A DNA stretch of 64,000 nucleotides from Mauremys mutica (taxonomy: Eukaryota > Chordata > Testudines > Geoemydidae): positions 53,641,114-53,705,113 of the forward strand of contig NC_059079.1 of assembly GCF_020497125.1 (NCBI RefSeq), in the 5' to 3' direction. Shown piece by piece: positions 23,701 to 38,700 of this stretch. Positions within the stretch are counted from its first letter, which is position 1; every line of letters starts with the position of its first letter. The notes under the pieces are model-generated. The model saw only the letters and a program-made list of their open reading frames with translations, was not told where the DNA came from and did no database searches. A program made the translations under genes and the position numbers.

Positions 23701-26700
23701 ACCTGACTCTAATTAACCTGTAAAGAGTCAGGTGAGGCCATTCAGTTAATGTGACCACCTGACTCTAATTAAGGCCCTGCTGTTACTATGAAAAGGGCTC
23801 ACTCCAGTCAGGCAGAGGAGCCAGGGGAGAGGAAGTGCAGCTGAAGGGCCGGTTACTGAAGACACCCTCAGACCATCGTTAAAGGAGCCCTAAGGTAAGG
23901 GTGAAGAAGGAAGAAGCAGGAGAGCTGTGGGGAAGTGGCCCAGGGAAATGTAGCAACTCTGGCAGTGAAAGGTTGGCTGCCAACAACTGCTACCATTAGG
24001 GTCCATGGGCTGGAACCCGGAGTAGAGGGCGGGCCAGGGTTCCCAACAACCCACCACTACAGGAACAGCTCCTGGAAGGGGAAGTCAGGTCCCTGTCAGG
24101 ACAGGAGGCTGAACAGAGACTGTGGGAGTTCTCTCACCAACCTCCTTGCAACCTATGATGAAAAGGGCTCAGTAGACTGTAACCCTGGCCCTAGAGAGAG
24201 AAGGGCTACGTGGAGGGTCACAGTGAGCCACTGAGGGTAGCATAAACCACCTAGAAGCGCAGGACCCACGGGAGCAAGGTCAGAGCTCTGCCACACTGGG
24301 TTCAAAAAAGAATTAGATGAGTTCACGGAGGATAGGTCCATCTCTGGCTACTAGCTAACATGGTCAGGGATGCAACCCCATGATCTGGATGTCTCTAAAC
24401 CTCTGACTGCCAGACGCTGGGGCTGGGACTGTCCAACAGGGGATGGTTCATTTGACAATTGCCTTGCTCTGTTCATTCCCTCTGATGCATCTGGCACCCA
24501 CCACTGTCAGAAGACAGGATACTGGGCTAGATGAACCATTCTTCTGGGGGATCCAGGATAGCCACTCTTATGGTTTATGTTCTTAGCTGATTACATAGAA
24601 ATTCAGCTTTAGCATCCTGGGAGCATAAGAACCAAGAATGCATTTGTGACACTGGCAGACCAGTCAACCTGTGTATGACCCCTAATAACTTAACAAGAGG
24701 CACTTCTACTGTATTAAGACAGTTCACTTGCATGTGAATTTCAAAGAGATGTATTAGACTAGCAATCATCAACTCATTCAAAAATGAACAAAGGATGCTA
24801 AGTGTATTTGTCTGTGATTATCTATTCCCAGGTTAGAAGTTTCACAATGTAACTAAATTAGCCTGTAGATGCTAATTCCCTTTCATGGCTTAATTGCCTT
24901 AATTATGTGTGCAAGGTCTTCAGTTAACCTTAAAATCAAAGATGTAAGACACTTCAGGAAACCAATCATTTCTACATTATCTTCAGCTTAACTATCATCT
25001 GTGTTATAATGGAAGAACAGCTAATTACCTTATGTGAATGAATGTAACTAGTTTACTGTGTATGCACAGGAAATAGAAGATTATCTTCAAAGCAAAGTAC
25101 AAGAGGCCATCTGCATTGGGGGAAGGTCCTTCTGTGACAATTTCTGTGAGGTAGGCTTGTCAGCCTGGTAGAATAGCTATAAAAGAGAAGGCTCGGGCCT
25201 GATCCTATCATCTCTAGTCTGCTTAAACGTTGAACAGGGACAGTGTAAGCCATAGGACAGAGATCTTCCAAATGATTATTTGGAAGAACCTGGAAAATGC
25301 CTGGAAAAACTAACAGACTTTACATCTAAGATGCCTTTGGATTCTGATCTGTTGGGATGATTCCAGAGAGACTTTTACAAAGCAGCAGTTTATTCCATCT
25401 AGTTTACTGTGTATGCACAGGAAATAGAAGATTATCTTCAAAGCAAAGTACAAGAGGCCATCTGCATTGGGGGAAGGTCCTTCTGTGACAATTTCTGTGA
25501 GGTAGGCTTGTCAGCCTGGTAGAATAGCTATAAAAGAGAAGGCTCGGGCCTGATCCTATCATCTCTAGTCTGCTTAAACGTTGAACAGGGACAGTGTAAG
25601 CCATAGGACAGAGATCTTCCAAATGATTATTTGGAAGAACCTGGAAAATGCCTGGAAAAACTAACAGACTTTACATCTAAGCTGCCTTTGGATTCTGATC
25701 TGTTGGGATGATTCCAGAGAGACTTTTACAAACCAGCAGTTTATTCCATCACTGTTGTGATCCTGAACTATGAACATTGAAAGTCACTTGTCTGCATATT
25801 GATCTTTTAACCATTTGTAACTCTCTTCTTTCTTTTAACAATAAATCTTAGATTTAGTTATTAAGGATTGGCTGACAGAGTGATATTTGGGGAAGACCTG
25901 AGATTCACATTGACCTGGGGATAAACATCTGGTCCTTTATGATCAGTGAACCCCACATATGGTGAATCAGGTTTCCAGTAACCCCTCACTATATTAGACA
26001 TAGAATATCAGGGTTGGAAAGGACCTCAGGAGGTATCTAGTCCAACCCCTGGCTCAAAGCAGGACCAATCCCCAGACAGATTTTTACCCCAGTTCCCTAA
26101 ATGGCATCCTCAAGTATTGAACTTACAATCTTCGTTTAGCAGGCCAATGCTCAAACCACTGAGCTATCCCTCCCGCCTCTTCCAAGACATGGATGTTTAC
26201 ATGGGAGCCAAGGTCTGGAATGCCAAAAGGGGACCGTGTTTGGCATCTTGTTAACTAGGGTGGAAGCTCTTTTGTTGTTGACTTGGTGAATCTAAGGATA
26301 GAATAAGCCATCAGCTTGGGGGTTGTCTCCCTCTACTTCTTGCAGTCTGCCCGCAGTGTGGTCACAGCAATGTTGTGTAAACCTCTCTCTTACGGAAGCA
26401 GAGGGATGTTAGTCACCTTGAGATCCTAGCTGCTGTCCTGGAAGAGTTTTTCATGCATTTGCGTTGAGTGTCAGATCTGATGTAAGCAGGGAAGTCAGCT
26501 CAAGGAAGAGTACAGCTATACTCACTGTGCTATGAACTGTCTCTCGATAGGCAGTCAGCAGCTGGATGCTGGCCTGCAAGGCCCTTTCTCTCTCCCACTC
26601 CTTCCCTGAACTGATCCATGTCCTTAGGAGCTGTTGGTAGAGCAGGGGAAAGGACAGAGTTAGTACCAGAAAATCCCTCCTAAAAGTTCCTCTTAAACAG

Positions 26701-29700
26701 GTTTAATTGTCACTAAAATCCCTCTCCAAAGCATCTGACCTCCATGTAGCAAAGGAATTACATGTCTAATGGAAGAGCCCCTTAGATATACAAGTCCCAG
26801 GGACCAGATTCACCTCTGGTGTACTGTAGCTCCACTGAAGCCAAAGGAGTTACATGAGAGATGAATCTGGGCCCGTGTATGTGATGTCTGCTGTAGACTG
26901 TCTGATGGGATCTGTCTAGCACATTGCATGCTGTTTGATTTCTGCTGCTGTGGTCTGTTTCCTGGGCAACTTCTCCCACATTGAGTGGCAAAATGACAGA
27001 GAGGAGCATTTCTTTTTATTAATTTGAATAAGAGCAGAGAAGTCTCCCCAGCCGAGCTCCTTTTTTAACTTCACTTTTATACTGAAGGTGCATCAAACTC
27101 CCCACCCCTCAGCTCTTCACGATATTCTGTTCATGTCTGAGGAACAGGAAGTCTGCTCTGAATGAGTTTCCATACACAGGGCTTAACTCAATATTCATGA
27201 ATTCCTCTTAGAAGAAGTGATCAGTTTCAACTGGTTCTCTTGGATTTGGCTACTGCAGTGGTGATTTTCTTGCCGCTCCAAGTAGTGTCAACGACATTGT
27301 AAGAACTTGGTCCCAATCCAGCCCTGGCATAAAATGGCATAGCTTCCGTGGATTTCAATGGGGCACATGCCCGCTTATCCCAGGAAGAATTTGGTACTTT
27401 CTCCCTAAAATTCACTCCGTTGTGGAAAATTCCTCCACAACTGAAGCTTGACCCCCTAAATCTCTGACTCTTCCCTGCTGTAACACAAGAAACAATCTCC
27501 TCCACGGTTCAATGGTCTACTCACATCAAACATTTCCTGGAACCAGTCTGCGGTTGGTGCTTCCTCCAGCAATGTCTCCATTAGCTTGCCAAGGGCTTCC
27601 ATGGACCTCACGTAGAGTGACTGAAACCAGAAGAGAAGGAGTGAGGCTCAGCACAGATCATTTGTGTGTGTGGGCCGGGGAAAGCTAACCATAACCTTGC
27701 CAGGGAGGCCATGTGTGACTGCCATCACCCAGTGCCTGCTGGGCAGAAATACAGTGGATGGTGCCAGAGGAGAATTGTCGTCACGTACTTGTATAGGCAC
27801 AGCATCCTTTGCTGTCTCGCCTTCCTCTTTCATCATCTCCAAGGGAGGAAGGGGAAATAAACTTCTGAAGCACTGATCAAGGAGCGCACGGTTTTCCTCC
27901 ATGGTCAGAGATGGTTTGAGCTTGCTGGCAGAAGAAAGATAGAGAGAAAAGTCATGCATTGGACTCAGTTCCACCTTCAAGTAAAAGAAACGGGTCTAAT
28001 GACTAGAGATTGTCCCAATCTAGAACCCCAAATGCGAACAACCCTTCACTTTGCACCTCTCAAGTACTGGCTCATCTAGAAGTAAAGCTAAAACGTCAAG
28101 TCCCCTTTTTAGAGAAACCAACAAGCTTCCTTCCCCCCTGCCACCTCCCTCCCCATCTGAACTCTGCTCCATTGTACTGCATGCCCCACAACCTCCAATC
28201 TTGTCTCTTTCGAGCACAAACCCCCAAATGGACACATTCAAATCCTTAAGAACTAAAGTCCTGCTGGTGAGCAGCATGTGAGCCACAGGGCCACCTAGAG
28301 GATTCAGGGGGCCTGGGGTCTTTGGCGACGGGGAATTGCCGCCGAAGACCCAGCACTTCAGCGGTGGGTCCCAGGGCGGAAGGACCCCCCATCGCCAAAT
28401 TGCCGCCAAAGACCCGGAGCGGAAGAAACTCCGGGGGCCTGGGCCCCGTGGGAGTTTTGCAGGGCCCCCAGAGTGAAGGACCCCGCTCCACGGGCCCTGA
28501 AAATTGCCCCTCTTGCCCCCCCCCGGGAGGCCCTGGTGAGCCAAACCCTGCAGGCATTAAACTGCTCCCTACCTGACACTCATGAATTAACAAATAAGAA
28601 GGCATCACAGTGCCAGGAAATATGGCAGAAAATAGCCTACCTCAGATGTATAATGGCAAGAATCGCCTGGTAGCGAACTGGAGATGCCAGGGAATCCAGT
28701 GGTTCCTGTTTAATGAAGTCCTGAAATGCATGAATAGGGACACCAAAAATGGGAAATGGATTTGAAAGGCAGAGAGGCCTTCCTCTCACACCCTGAAACA
28801 GGGCCATATGCCAGACCTGGAATAAACAGACACTGTGCCCAGCAGGCTCTCTGCCTCAGAAATGGACCGTAGGGCCATCTGCAGGCTATACAGAGGACAG
28901 AAAGAGAACTCACAGGACACAAGCCATTCCTTCCAGTTACAGCCCACAATATGTCAGCATCCCTGCCAAGCTCAGAGGGGACCCAGCATTCTGGGTGCCA
29001 TGCAGGTAGCTCATGAGACCGCAGTAGTACAGTCACAGCCAATGGATAAAATATCATCTCCCTGGAAAACCAGTCTCATTACATTACAACAAACTCTCTT
29101 GTACTTCAGTCCTCAAAGCTCCTAATCACTCACCAGCATGTAGCCAAGGAGCTCCAGTTTGTACGAGAATTCGAACTCCTGGGAGTCTTTGGTCTCCAAG
29201 ATGGCACAGCTAATATCCATGACATTGTGGATGAGGGTTAATTTTAGGTTCATGTCCTACATAATCCAGAAGGAGAAACAAGAGGATGTGGATGAGAAAC
29301 TGAAAGAAGAACCAGAGTCCAGACGATAAAGATCAGGAATTAAATCTAGCCTCAGAGAAGGAGAGAGGTGTCCCCAGACCCCAGAAGGTAGTGGACTCTG
29401 GCTCTGCACCCACCTCAGAAGAAGAGAAAACCCAGGTTCATCAAATAAATCCAGGTCCACTTACACCAGAGCAGCCAGGACTCCTGCTTGATGTAGCAAG
29501 GAAACCAAGCTCTGTGCAATTTAAACAAGCAACTTGTGTATAGAGAACGCAAAAGCTGACAGCAGATTATTTAGAATGTACCTTGTTCGCAACAGTGATG
29601 CCCAGCACCTGAAAAACGAAATGCAAAACAGCTATTAGCAATGTAGATAGTCCCACATTACACACAACCTCAAAATGTCCTGGCTGGTGACTATGGAGCA

Positions 29701-32700
29701 GAGAGAAATCACTATTGTTAAATCTTCCAAAAGGCAGGAAATGTATCCAGAGCGGGTGTGTTCCAGAGGTCAATATCAGGGGCCATCCTCCGTAATATTT
29801 GCATTTGTGAACTACTGGAAGATCTCAGTTTGGTTCAACTGTTTTTGGCAATGTCTAAGTGAGAGTCTCAGTTAGACAAGGCAGAACTGAATGGCAAAGT
29901 GACGTGGAGAGGTTGCACTGAGATGAGAGTCAGGACCAGCAGTCAGGCACCTGGGGAACAGAAATAATGGAGCTCACAGACAAACAAGATGACAGATAAG
30001 AGGTAAGGGAAGTAGTGAGTCCAAGAAATAGCAAATCAACTAAATACAGGCTAGCACTAGACTCTCTTGGGTAGCAAAAGATAGAGCTAGATACACATCC
30101 ATATGAGGGGAGTTAGAGTGTTATTCTGAATAGCCTGAGTGTCACTGCATCTGAATTACTGTGTAGCTGGGGTCTACAGAATTTCAGAAGAATATAGAAA
30201 AACTAGAGGAAATACAAAGAGTAACAAAAATGATACAACATGTGACAGCCCACGCTCCATCCATTACAGGTTTAAATTTGAGTTATGTGACACTTATCAC
30301 GCAAAAGCTCTTACCTGACAACTGGCTCTGTAATGGAGAAGGATGTTCCTTGTGATGTCTGCCTCTACCCGGGAGAGAAGCTGGTCTTTTGGAGCATGGA
30401 CAGCCACGCTGCTGTAGGTCAGCATCAGGGTGCTGCGAGTCTTGTCTCTTCTCCCATGGTGGTAGTCCTAGACAATCAGAAAGTTCTTCTGATTCCTTTT
30501 GCTTTGGAATTCTGATCTGCTGCTGACCGAGGAATTCCTCACAGCAGCAATAGCAGCTTGCACTTGCAAAGCTCTTTTCAGCCAAAGATCTCAAACCGCT
30601 TGCAAAAAGTATTTAAGCAACATAATAACTGTGAGGCGTGGAGATATTAGTATCTCCATCATTCCCACTAGGTAACTCTGACACAGAGAGATTAAAATGC
30701 TGAACCTACAGCAGTGAAGTACACGGGAGCTTAGTCATTGACACTGGTGGGTACAAGATCAGGCGCTAAATGTCTTGCCTAAGGCTGCACAGTGAGTAAA
30801 TGGCAGAGCCAGCAGTGGAAGCCCAGAGGCCTAGTCTCCTGCTCTAGCCTCTAGATCAGTGGTTTTCAACCAGGGCTACTTGTGTACCCCTGTGGGTCTG
30901 CAGAGGTCTTCCAGGGGGTTTATCAACTCATCTAGCTATTTGCCTAGTTTTACAGCAGACTACTAAGAATGCAAGTACAATATTTATATTCCAGTTGATT
31001 TATTTTATAATTATATGGTAAAAATGAGAAAATAAGCAATTTTCAGTAATAATGTGCTATGACACTTTTTAATAATTTTATGCCTGATTTTGTAAGCAAG
31101 TAGTTTTTAAGTGAGGTGGAATTTGGGGTACACAAGACAAATCAGACTCCTGAAAGCAGTACACTAATCTGGACAGGTTGAGAACCACTGCTCTAAATCA
31201 CAGGTTCCATAATTGTCATCCGTAGACCACTGGTGGTCAACCTAAAGCAGGTTGGTTGGCCACATGTTGCTTGCCACACCTCCTCATTTCCAGCTACTAA
31301 CTGGGATTAAAAAAAACACTAAAAATACCCTAAATGCTTTTCCATGCAAGCCACTGAGGTAGTTCCCACACATTGTGCATGGGAGGGGCGCTCAAGCCAT
31401 GAGACATCAGATGATAATCATTTGAGAGAACCCCAGCTCCAGCTTGTGCTCCTCTCTGCTTAACTGCAGGCGTCACGTAGAACGCACACACCGGGGGACA
31501 ATGCGAGCTGAGCAGAGCAGACACTACCCCGGGGCTGCTGCCCCTGCTTTAGAGGGAAAGGAAGTTGGAGAGAAACCCCTGGCTCCTTTACCTTCAGGCG
31601 GCTGATGAACCCAGAAATCTTAACCTTGCTCATTGCAGCCCCAAACTCCTGAAGTGCGTTCAGGGTGAGGTCCAAGTGGCTCTCAGCAGAGAACGCGAGG
31701 ATGGAAATGACTCCCTGTCACCCAAGAAAAATACTGGTTAGGATCTAACCCACGAGTCCATTCCTTTCAGCTGAAGCGGTGTAAAGTGCCAGTCAGGTGT
31801 CAGACACATGGGCAGCGGGGGCTGAGTGGAACAGCAATGAAGAGGATATGAAGCGAAATGGCATCTGTCCCAGGCCAGCTCGGAGCTGAGCCCTACAGGG
31901 AGCGTTCAGGGATTACTTGGTAAAGTGGGGAGAGGGAGAGTCCTCACCTGTCTCTCAGGGGCTTCCATATAATCTGTTGCTGTCAAAAATTGATGAAGCT
32001 GGGATTTAACATGGACCAGGTCCTGACAAACTGCTAAGGACGTTCCTAGCGCCTTATACAGGAAACTCTGAAAGAAAGAGACCAGCACTGAGATACCAGT
32101 AACAGAACGTGCCAGTCAGTACAGACCCAGCTCAGCAACACTCAGGAAAGAACAAGATAGCCAAGTCCAAGCACCCATACTGCAGAAACATCCCATCATC
32201 TAGCCCAGCCAGAGAACCAACAATGCAGCACAGACAAGCAGCCTGTCCAAGCAAATATTGGAAGGGCAGGGGGGCAAGAGAGCAGGGAACAAGTAAAAAC
32301 AAATTTTATATGGAGAATAAAATATAAAGTAATGAAGCCTTGAGAGAAGCCTTATGCAGCCCCCCAATCAGAATTTCAAGGGAAATTAACTAGAAACTAA
32401 ACCTTAACAGAGAACAAACCTTCTCACGGGAGGGGCTGGTATAGCTGGCCATCTGCTGGTTCAACTCAAGGCTTATCTGGCTGCTCCAGGCACTGTCATC
32501 TATCATCGCCAGAGATGTTCTTAGGAACTGAGTGTAAAAGAAGAGTTAAAGCAGATAGTTAATTGCAAGAATTTGGGGGTTGTCGTCGGGTTTGTTTGTT
32601 TATTTGTTTGGCGTTTTTTTTTTCCTCCTTGTTGTCTCTTGTAAACTTTCCAATATTCAGGTGTCATGGGAAGGTTATTTCCCTATTGAGAACTATAAAC

Positions 32701-35700
32701 ATCGACAACCCAGACTTCCTCTGCTGTTGTTCTTTAACCTTTGTCTGATGATTCCTCTCAGTCCCCAAATCCAGATGGACAGTGAATTGGAGAATGAGAT
32801 GGAGCCAAGAAATCTGACCATTGAGGAGTGATTTTATAGTGGATGGAGGATGGGCCTAGTAAACTTTGAACAAAGGGCCCTGGACTACGAAGGATCAGGA
32901 ATTTTCTCTGAAGTGCTATGAACCCTTTATGCCACCTCTCAAGGGTCCCCAGGGTTGTGAGGTACCTCACTACCACCTGCCCGTAGCACGAGGAAGACTT
33001 CTCCGTGCTCTGCCGGCCACAGGAAATACAAGCACCCTCTTCTCACCCCATTCAGGTTCCACTCTCCTTCTACAGATAAGCAATCGGTACAGTCCAACCG
33101 CCGAGCCCTCTCTGCAGCCCCACAATGTCCAGCCCCTGTTCCACTGGACACTCACAGAATTCATAGGTTTGCTACACACCACCTTACCAGTTCCACCTCA
33201 GCATCACCGCTCCATTTCACACACTTAGATACATTTATAGTGAAAACACGCAGAGTTCAATTGACAAAGATCAGAGAGTTGAGAAGCAGCAAGTAAAATT
33301 AATATAAACAAATGGTTACATAAAAATAAAATCCTAACACACTTCTAGAGCTTGAACTTAGATAACCAAACATTCCCCTGTCTCACAAAGGATAGCTCCC
33401 CCAAATCTCTCTCCCAGCATGAAACACCCAGACCAAAGGTGATCCTCCATTCATAAGACAAGCCAGCTGGCAGTTCGTCCAATAGGTGAAGGATACCTGG
33501 GGCCGGATACCTCTGGACCTCCAGATAGGGTTCCAAGCATCCGTTGTCTTCACTTGTAAACAGGGAACCCCCTATTGTTTGCTTGTTTTTCTTGTATCAA
33601 ATCTCCTCTGGAGACTTCACAAGCACTTGATTAGAATTTTCCTCTATTGATTAGCATCCACTGTGAATAATTACTCAGTCTACATACAGCCATTCAGGCA
33701 GATAAGCATCTCCTGCCTGAAAGAAACTTGTTTATCACTTTGTGGTGACCAGCCCCAACTCACAGACCTTAAAAGCATCAATTTCAGTATAGAACCATAC
33801 CACCTTATATACCGGTATTATCCATCCAGTCACTGTGCAATGATTATGATGAGCCGCGTGGCACAGGTATCCAGTAAAGGCTTTACATGACACCCTTTGA
33901 TTATATAGAGACTCTCAGCACTTTGCTGTTTCAGGCCCGAATTTTGAACAGCAGCCAGGAAATATCAGAAACCTCACAAGAAAACCTAATCTTAGTTGAT
34001 TTTTTAGCCCAAAGAATTTCAAATGAGGCTGGATCTGGAATGGGGAACTCTAGAGTGTAATCCAACCCCAAATGGAACTGCAAACCTTCTGGGGCGTATT
34101 GGTCACTAGGTCCCTTCCTTGTCTGGATTTACACGAGGCTGCAAAGAGCTCTTTCTGAGCAGAAAGGCTTCTCCCTGAGACACAGTCACCAAACCCTGTC
34201 TTGTCTCTTTTCCTTTTGGGGTTTCTCACAGCAAATTTTCTTTTGAGTGGCAAAGAGAAAAAAAGAATCCTTTCGATGTCCCCCAGTGGAGCATTAGCAC
34301 CATGAGCATGCTGGTTTTCTGGTTACGTTTTGTGTTGTTCCCAGTGGTAACGCAGAGTTATTGATAACTAGCGCTGGTTGAACAATGGTAAGTCCATTTC
34401 ACAAAACCAGTGGGAGTTTTTTGTTTTCTTGATTTTTCAACACACACATGAAAAGTGAAAGAAACAAAAATATTTTGCTTTTCAAAATCAAAAATGACCA
34501 TTATTCAGTTCTTTGTTTTCCCCCTTTCCTTCCTTTTATCCCTTGTTCCCAGGCCTTTCCTCCCCTCTTCCACTTTGTGACTGAAAAACCCGCAGGGGGA
34601 AGGAGACAAACAGGAAAGCAAATGAAAAAAAACCCCAAAAAATCATCTTCAGTTTCAAAAAACTGAACATTACCCATTTGGGTTGGGTTGGGTTTTGTTT
34701 TGTGAAAAAAAAAAAAATTGAAAATGTCCCATGAAAATAAAAAAGGCCAGTTTTCACTGAATAAAAGTTGCAAATGAAATGGTTTGACCAGCTCTGCTTA
34801 TAATGAATAGTTTATCGTTAATATTTTCCCCAGCTGATACATTTGGAGGGGGGAGGGAGGGCTGTGACAATACAGCTGAAAGCCATCTTGTACCTGAAGC
34901 AGCATGTGCTCCCACCGCGCGTGGTCCAGGGAATTCTCCGTGTTTCCTATGAAGCAGGAGGCAAAACAATAATGTCAGCTAGGTTATCAAGAGTCGTCGT
35001 CCAAGGAATCTCCTTTGCAATCAGTCCTTCGAAAACTCCTGCTCTGCCAAGCTGTAACATACCTGGGCTTTCAAAGCTAAATGGGACCTACGCCAACGTT
35101 CTTTGCTGGACCAACAGAAAGTATCATATTATGTACCCTGCTGGCATTTTTATTCAGGGTCAGTCAACCCACCAGGAGTGAGATGCTGAGCACTCCCAAT
35201 TCCTTTTGACTTTAATGGGAGCTGAGGGTACTTAGCATCTCAGAGAACTGTTCAGCACATCAGAAGACTGAGTTTAATGTGAATACAAACTTTTCCTGCA
35301 TAATAAGAGATTCTGGACTTGATCCTAACTTGATGTAAATCGGTCTAGCTTCACTGAAGTCAATGGAATGATACTGATTTACATCAGCTGAGAATCTGGC
35401 CCTGTTTCTGAATGTCCAGCTCAAACCTACCCTTCTTTAATGTCAGCACGAGGCAGTACTGGGAACTCTGTACAGCAACAACAACTAGGGAAGATACAGC
35501 TCATTTTTTAAATCTTTTTTTGACTATCAAACCCACTTGAACATTGTGGGGTCTGACCTTCATCAGAAACATATCGGGTTTGGGCTCCACGTAGGGTCTG
35601 TCATACTCCACAGAGACTACAATGGCACAGCCATGTCATTGGAGCTCTGCTGGCATAACCCCATAGCGTAGACACAGCCTACACTGACTGAGGAGGTCAA

Positions 35701-38700
35701 TAGATTCATACCACTGTAAAATTGCTGAAAGACATTATTAGGCCCACAATACCTAGGCACCCACTTGGCCAACCTAGCTTTTATGGCTCAGGTTTCCTTA
35801 CAGAAAGGAAAACTCTGGGTTTTTTAATTGAATCACCCTTGAAAGTAAACATGGGGTTTAATTTTCAGAAACATTCAGTTTGCAAAATCAGACTATATAT
35901 GGAACCCCAAAATAGTTCACTAACCTCCAGCTTCACGCGTAATTCACCTTCCCAAACATTAACCTAGTAAAGGTGTGGGGGGAACTGCTGTAAAATTTCC
36001 ATTCAGCTGAAACCTTCTTGGCCTGATTCTGCCCGGATTGAATTGGCTTCAGTGGTTTAACTCTAGATTTAGCCCAGTGGTTCACAGTTATCCAGATGAA
36101 GGAAAAGTGAGGGCCTAGAAGCCCAATTTCAATTCCCCACTGTTCCTACATACTGCAACAGGAATGGCACAACACGTGTCAATACGAAGCTGCATTTTCT
36201 GGCTTCCCTTCTATTCTCCATAGACAGCACTCCTCCTAACTAGCACTTTACCTTCAATGTACTGCAGCAGAGATGGGATCTTTACTACCCACGTCTCACC
36301 CACTGCTGCATGGATATTTTGGTGCAGGGCCTGTAGTAACTGCAAGGCAGCACATCCGTGTCCTTCTCCTGCATAAGGGGACGAGGCCACTACCTGTCAA
36401 TGAGAGAGAAAGAACAGGCTCAGTTTGGTCAGCACAATACCAGTGTGTTCCTGATGGAGGGAATAGTTCAGACTCTCTCATTGTGGAGACCATACAATAG
36501 AGTTGTTGATTCTACTGCAGTGTCTTCCTGAAGAAGAAGAAAGCATTCTAGCTAGTACGAGGATACAGAACAGTGCATCTCAGGAGAGGGCAGAGATAGA
36601 GAGATCCAATCATACACATTCCTCAGCCTGTCTACAAGCATCTAGCTAGAAAATCCATTTTTATAGTTAACTGTCCCACTTCACATTCCACAGAAAACCT
36701 ATTCTCATGGTCTACTCACCAGGAGTCGTGCCAGCAGCCTCTGGGGTGTAGGGAGTTTCACTAGGGAAAGAAAGAGAATATTAATTCTGCCAGACTTTCA
36801 GAGAGTCCTGCTTATGTTATTCACCTAGCCATTTCCAACGTGCCCACCAATGTTGAATGCAGCTGATCATCTGAGCTTCTCAAAATGCTTTACAGACATG
36901 AATGAATTCCGCCTCACAGCACCTCTATGAGGTTGGCATTAATTTCTCCTTCATTTCACAAGTGGGGAAGCTGAGAGAGAAAGATCAAGTGATTTCCCCA
37001 AGGTCACATCAGAATTTTGGTGGCAATCTGGGAACGGAACCCACATTTCCTAGCTCCCTCCCATGGCCATGTTGTAATCACAAGACCATCCCTCATTTTA
37101 GCCTTCTCATTGCAGATGAGAGAACTGGAGCAGACTGAACCTGTTCATTGCATAGTGTGCCTGGAGAGAATAAATGAAAGAGTTTCTGTTATAAACCTGG
37201 TCCACTGTAGTTGAGGCAAGCAGCTTCTTCTCCTTCCTGCTGCTTTTTCTCAGCCAGCTCCCTAAGGCATCTGCAGAGAGGCTTCAAAGTACCAGTGTAC
37301 TGAGCTGGCACCACATATTCCAGAAGCCTTGGCCATAACACCTGCAGAGAAGAGCGAGACTGTTCAGTATGCAGCTATTTCCATTCCCCCACCTCCAGTA
37401 TCCTGCTGTCGGAATCCCTCCCTCTCATGTAGCTTCTCCTTTTATTCATCACTGACCCTTCCTTTACCTATCACCTCATCTCTCTCTCTCCCCATCATCT
37501 CACTCCACCTGTCCGGTGCCCCCTCACTCTGTCTTTTAAATACACGGCCTTGTTTGGTGAGCAATTTGGCTTTCACCCAGAGATGAATCCTCTTTCCCTG
37601 CATTAGAGCATTATGGAGCTATTTAAATAGCACCATCAACTCACCCAGAACTTTACAGACCTATATAAGGCACAGTCCCAGCCCCAGCATCTGTTCAAAT
37701 CCAGGATCACCAAATCTAAATGTCAGAAGTATTCATGGGGGATCTAAGGGGGAGTTGCACTCAGACAGTGGAAAGAATGAAGAGAAGATCTCTGCAACAT
37801 GATTCCTTCCAGTTCAGTTGCTTTCTATCTTTTCTCTAATGTGAACCACTTACTCCATGATGAAGAGGTCACATCCCTGACATGAATCTGACATGCTGTT
37901 CCTTCATTATGCTGACTGTGCAAAAAGCTTCCTTGTGGGGAGGTACAAGGAAAGTAAGGAAGAACGTCCCTATTTCAAGAAGCAGTAGCAACAGGTCACT
38001 TACTTGGGTCATTCCAGTGACTGAGGTGTCCAGACATTGCAGGATGTCAGTGCACAGGATTTGGATAGTGTTTTCTTCCGGAATAGCCTGGGTGAGAAGT
38101 GTTGTACCCTGCTGTGAGACAGCTCTATAGAACTTATTAGCTAGTAGCAAGACACTGGCGAGAGAATCAGTGTCCTTCTCTTACAAAGCCATCTTGAACA
38201 TTGACCTATGCCTGCTTTTATATTGCACTGGAAGTGCACAAACATCTGAAGGGAAGAGAATAATGGAAACACCTAACTGGTGGGTCAGATCCCAGGCTTA
38301 GGAAAACCCTAAAGTGAAGGGAATGATTCACTGAACACCAAAGAGTTTCCCCAACAGGGTTAATTTTCTTTAAATTTGAAAAACTGTTTCATCTTTTTAT
38401 CTCTGAGGAAAAACATTCAGACTCCGCCCTGTGGAAATCAATATGCAGAACCAGGGGGATCCACTCTGTTTGTTCTGATGCCCCAACCAGCTTGGTCATT
38501 CTGGGTGTAGTGAGTGTGATTCTATCAACGGGCCTAATTCTGCTCTTACTTACACCGGACTAAATATTGATTGACTCTACTGATTTCAGTGTAAAGGAGA
38601 GCAAAACTGGCCCGAGGAGAACAAGCAGCCTTCCTTAAGATGGGGGTGTGTGTGCGTGTGTGTGGAAAAAAAGGCCCTTGGAGAGTATTGCCACAAGCTC

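Noticed and set aside
28020..28608. Overlapping 174- and 120-codon minus frames and an 84-codon plus frame
   Set aside because: They lie over a GC-rich foldback element, have low-complexity Gly/Pro content and no splice or family support.
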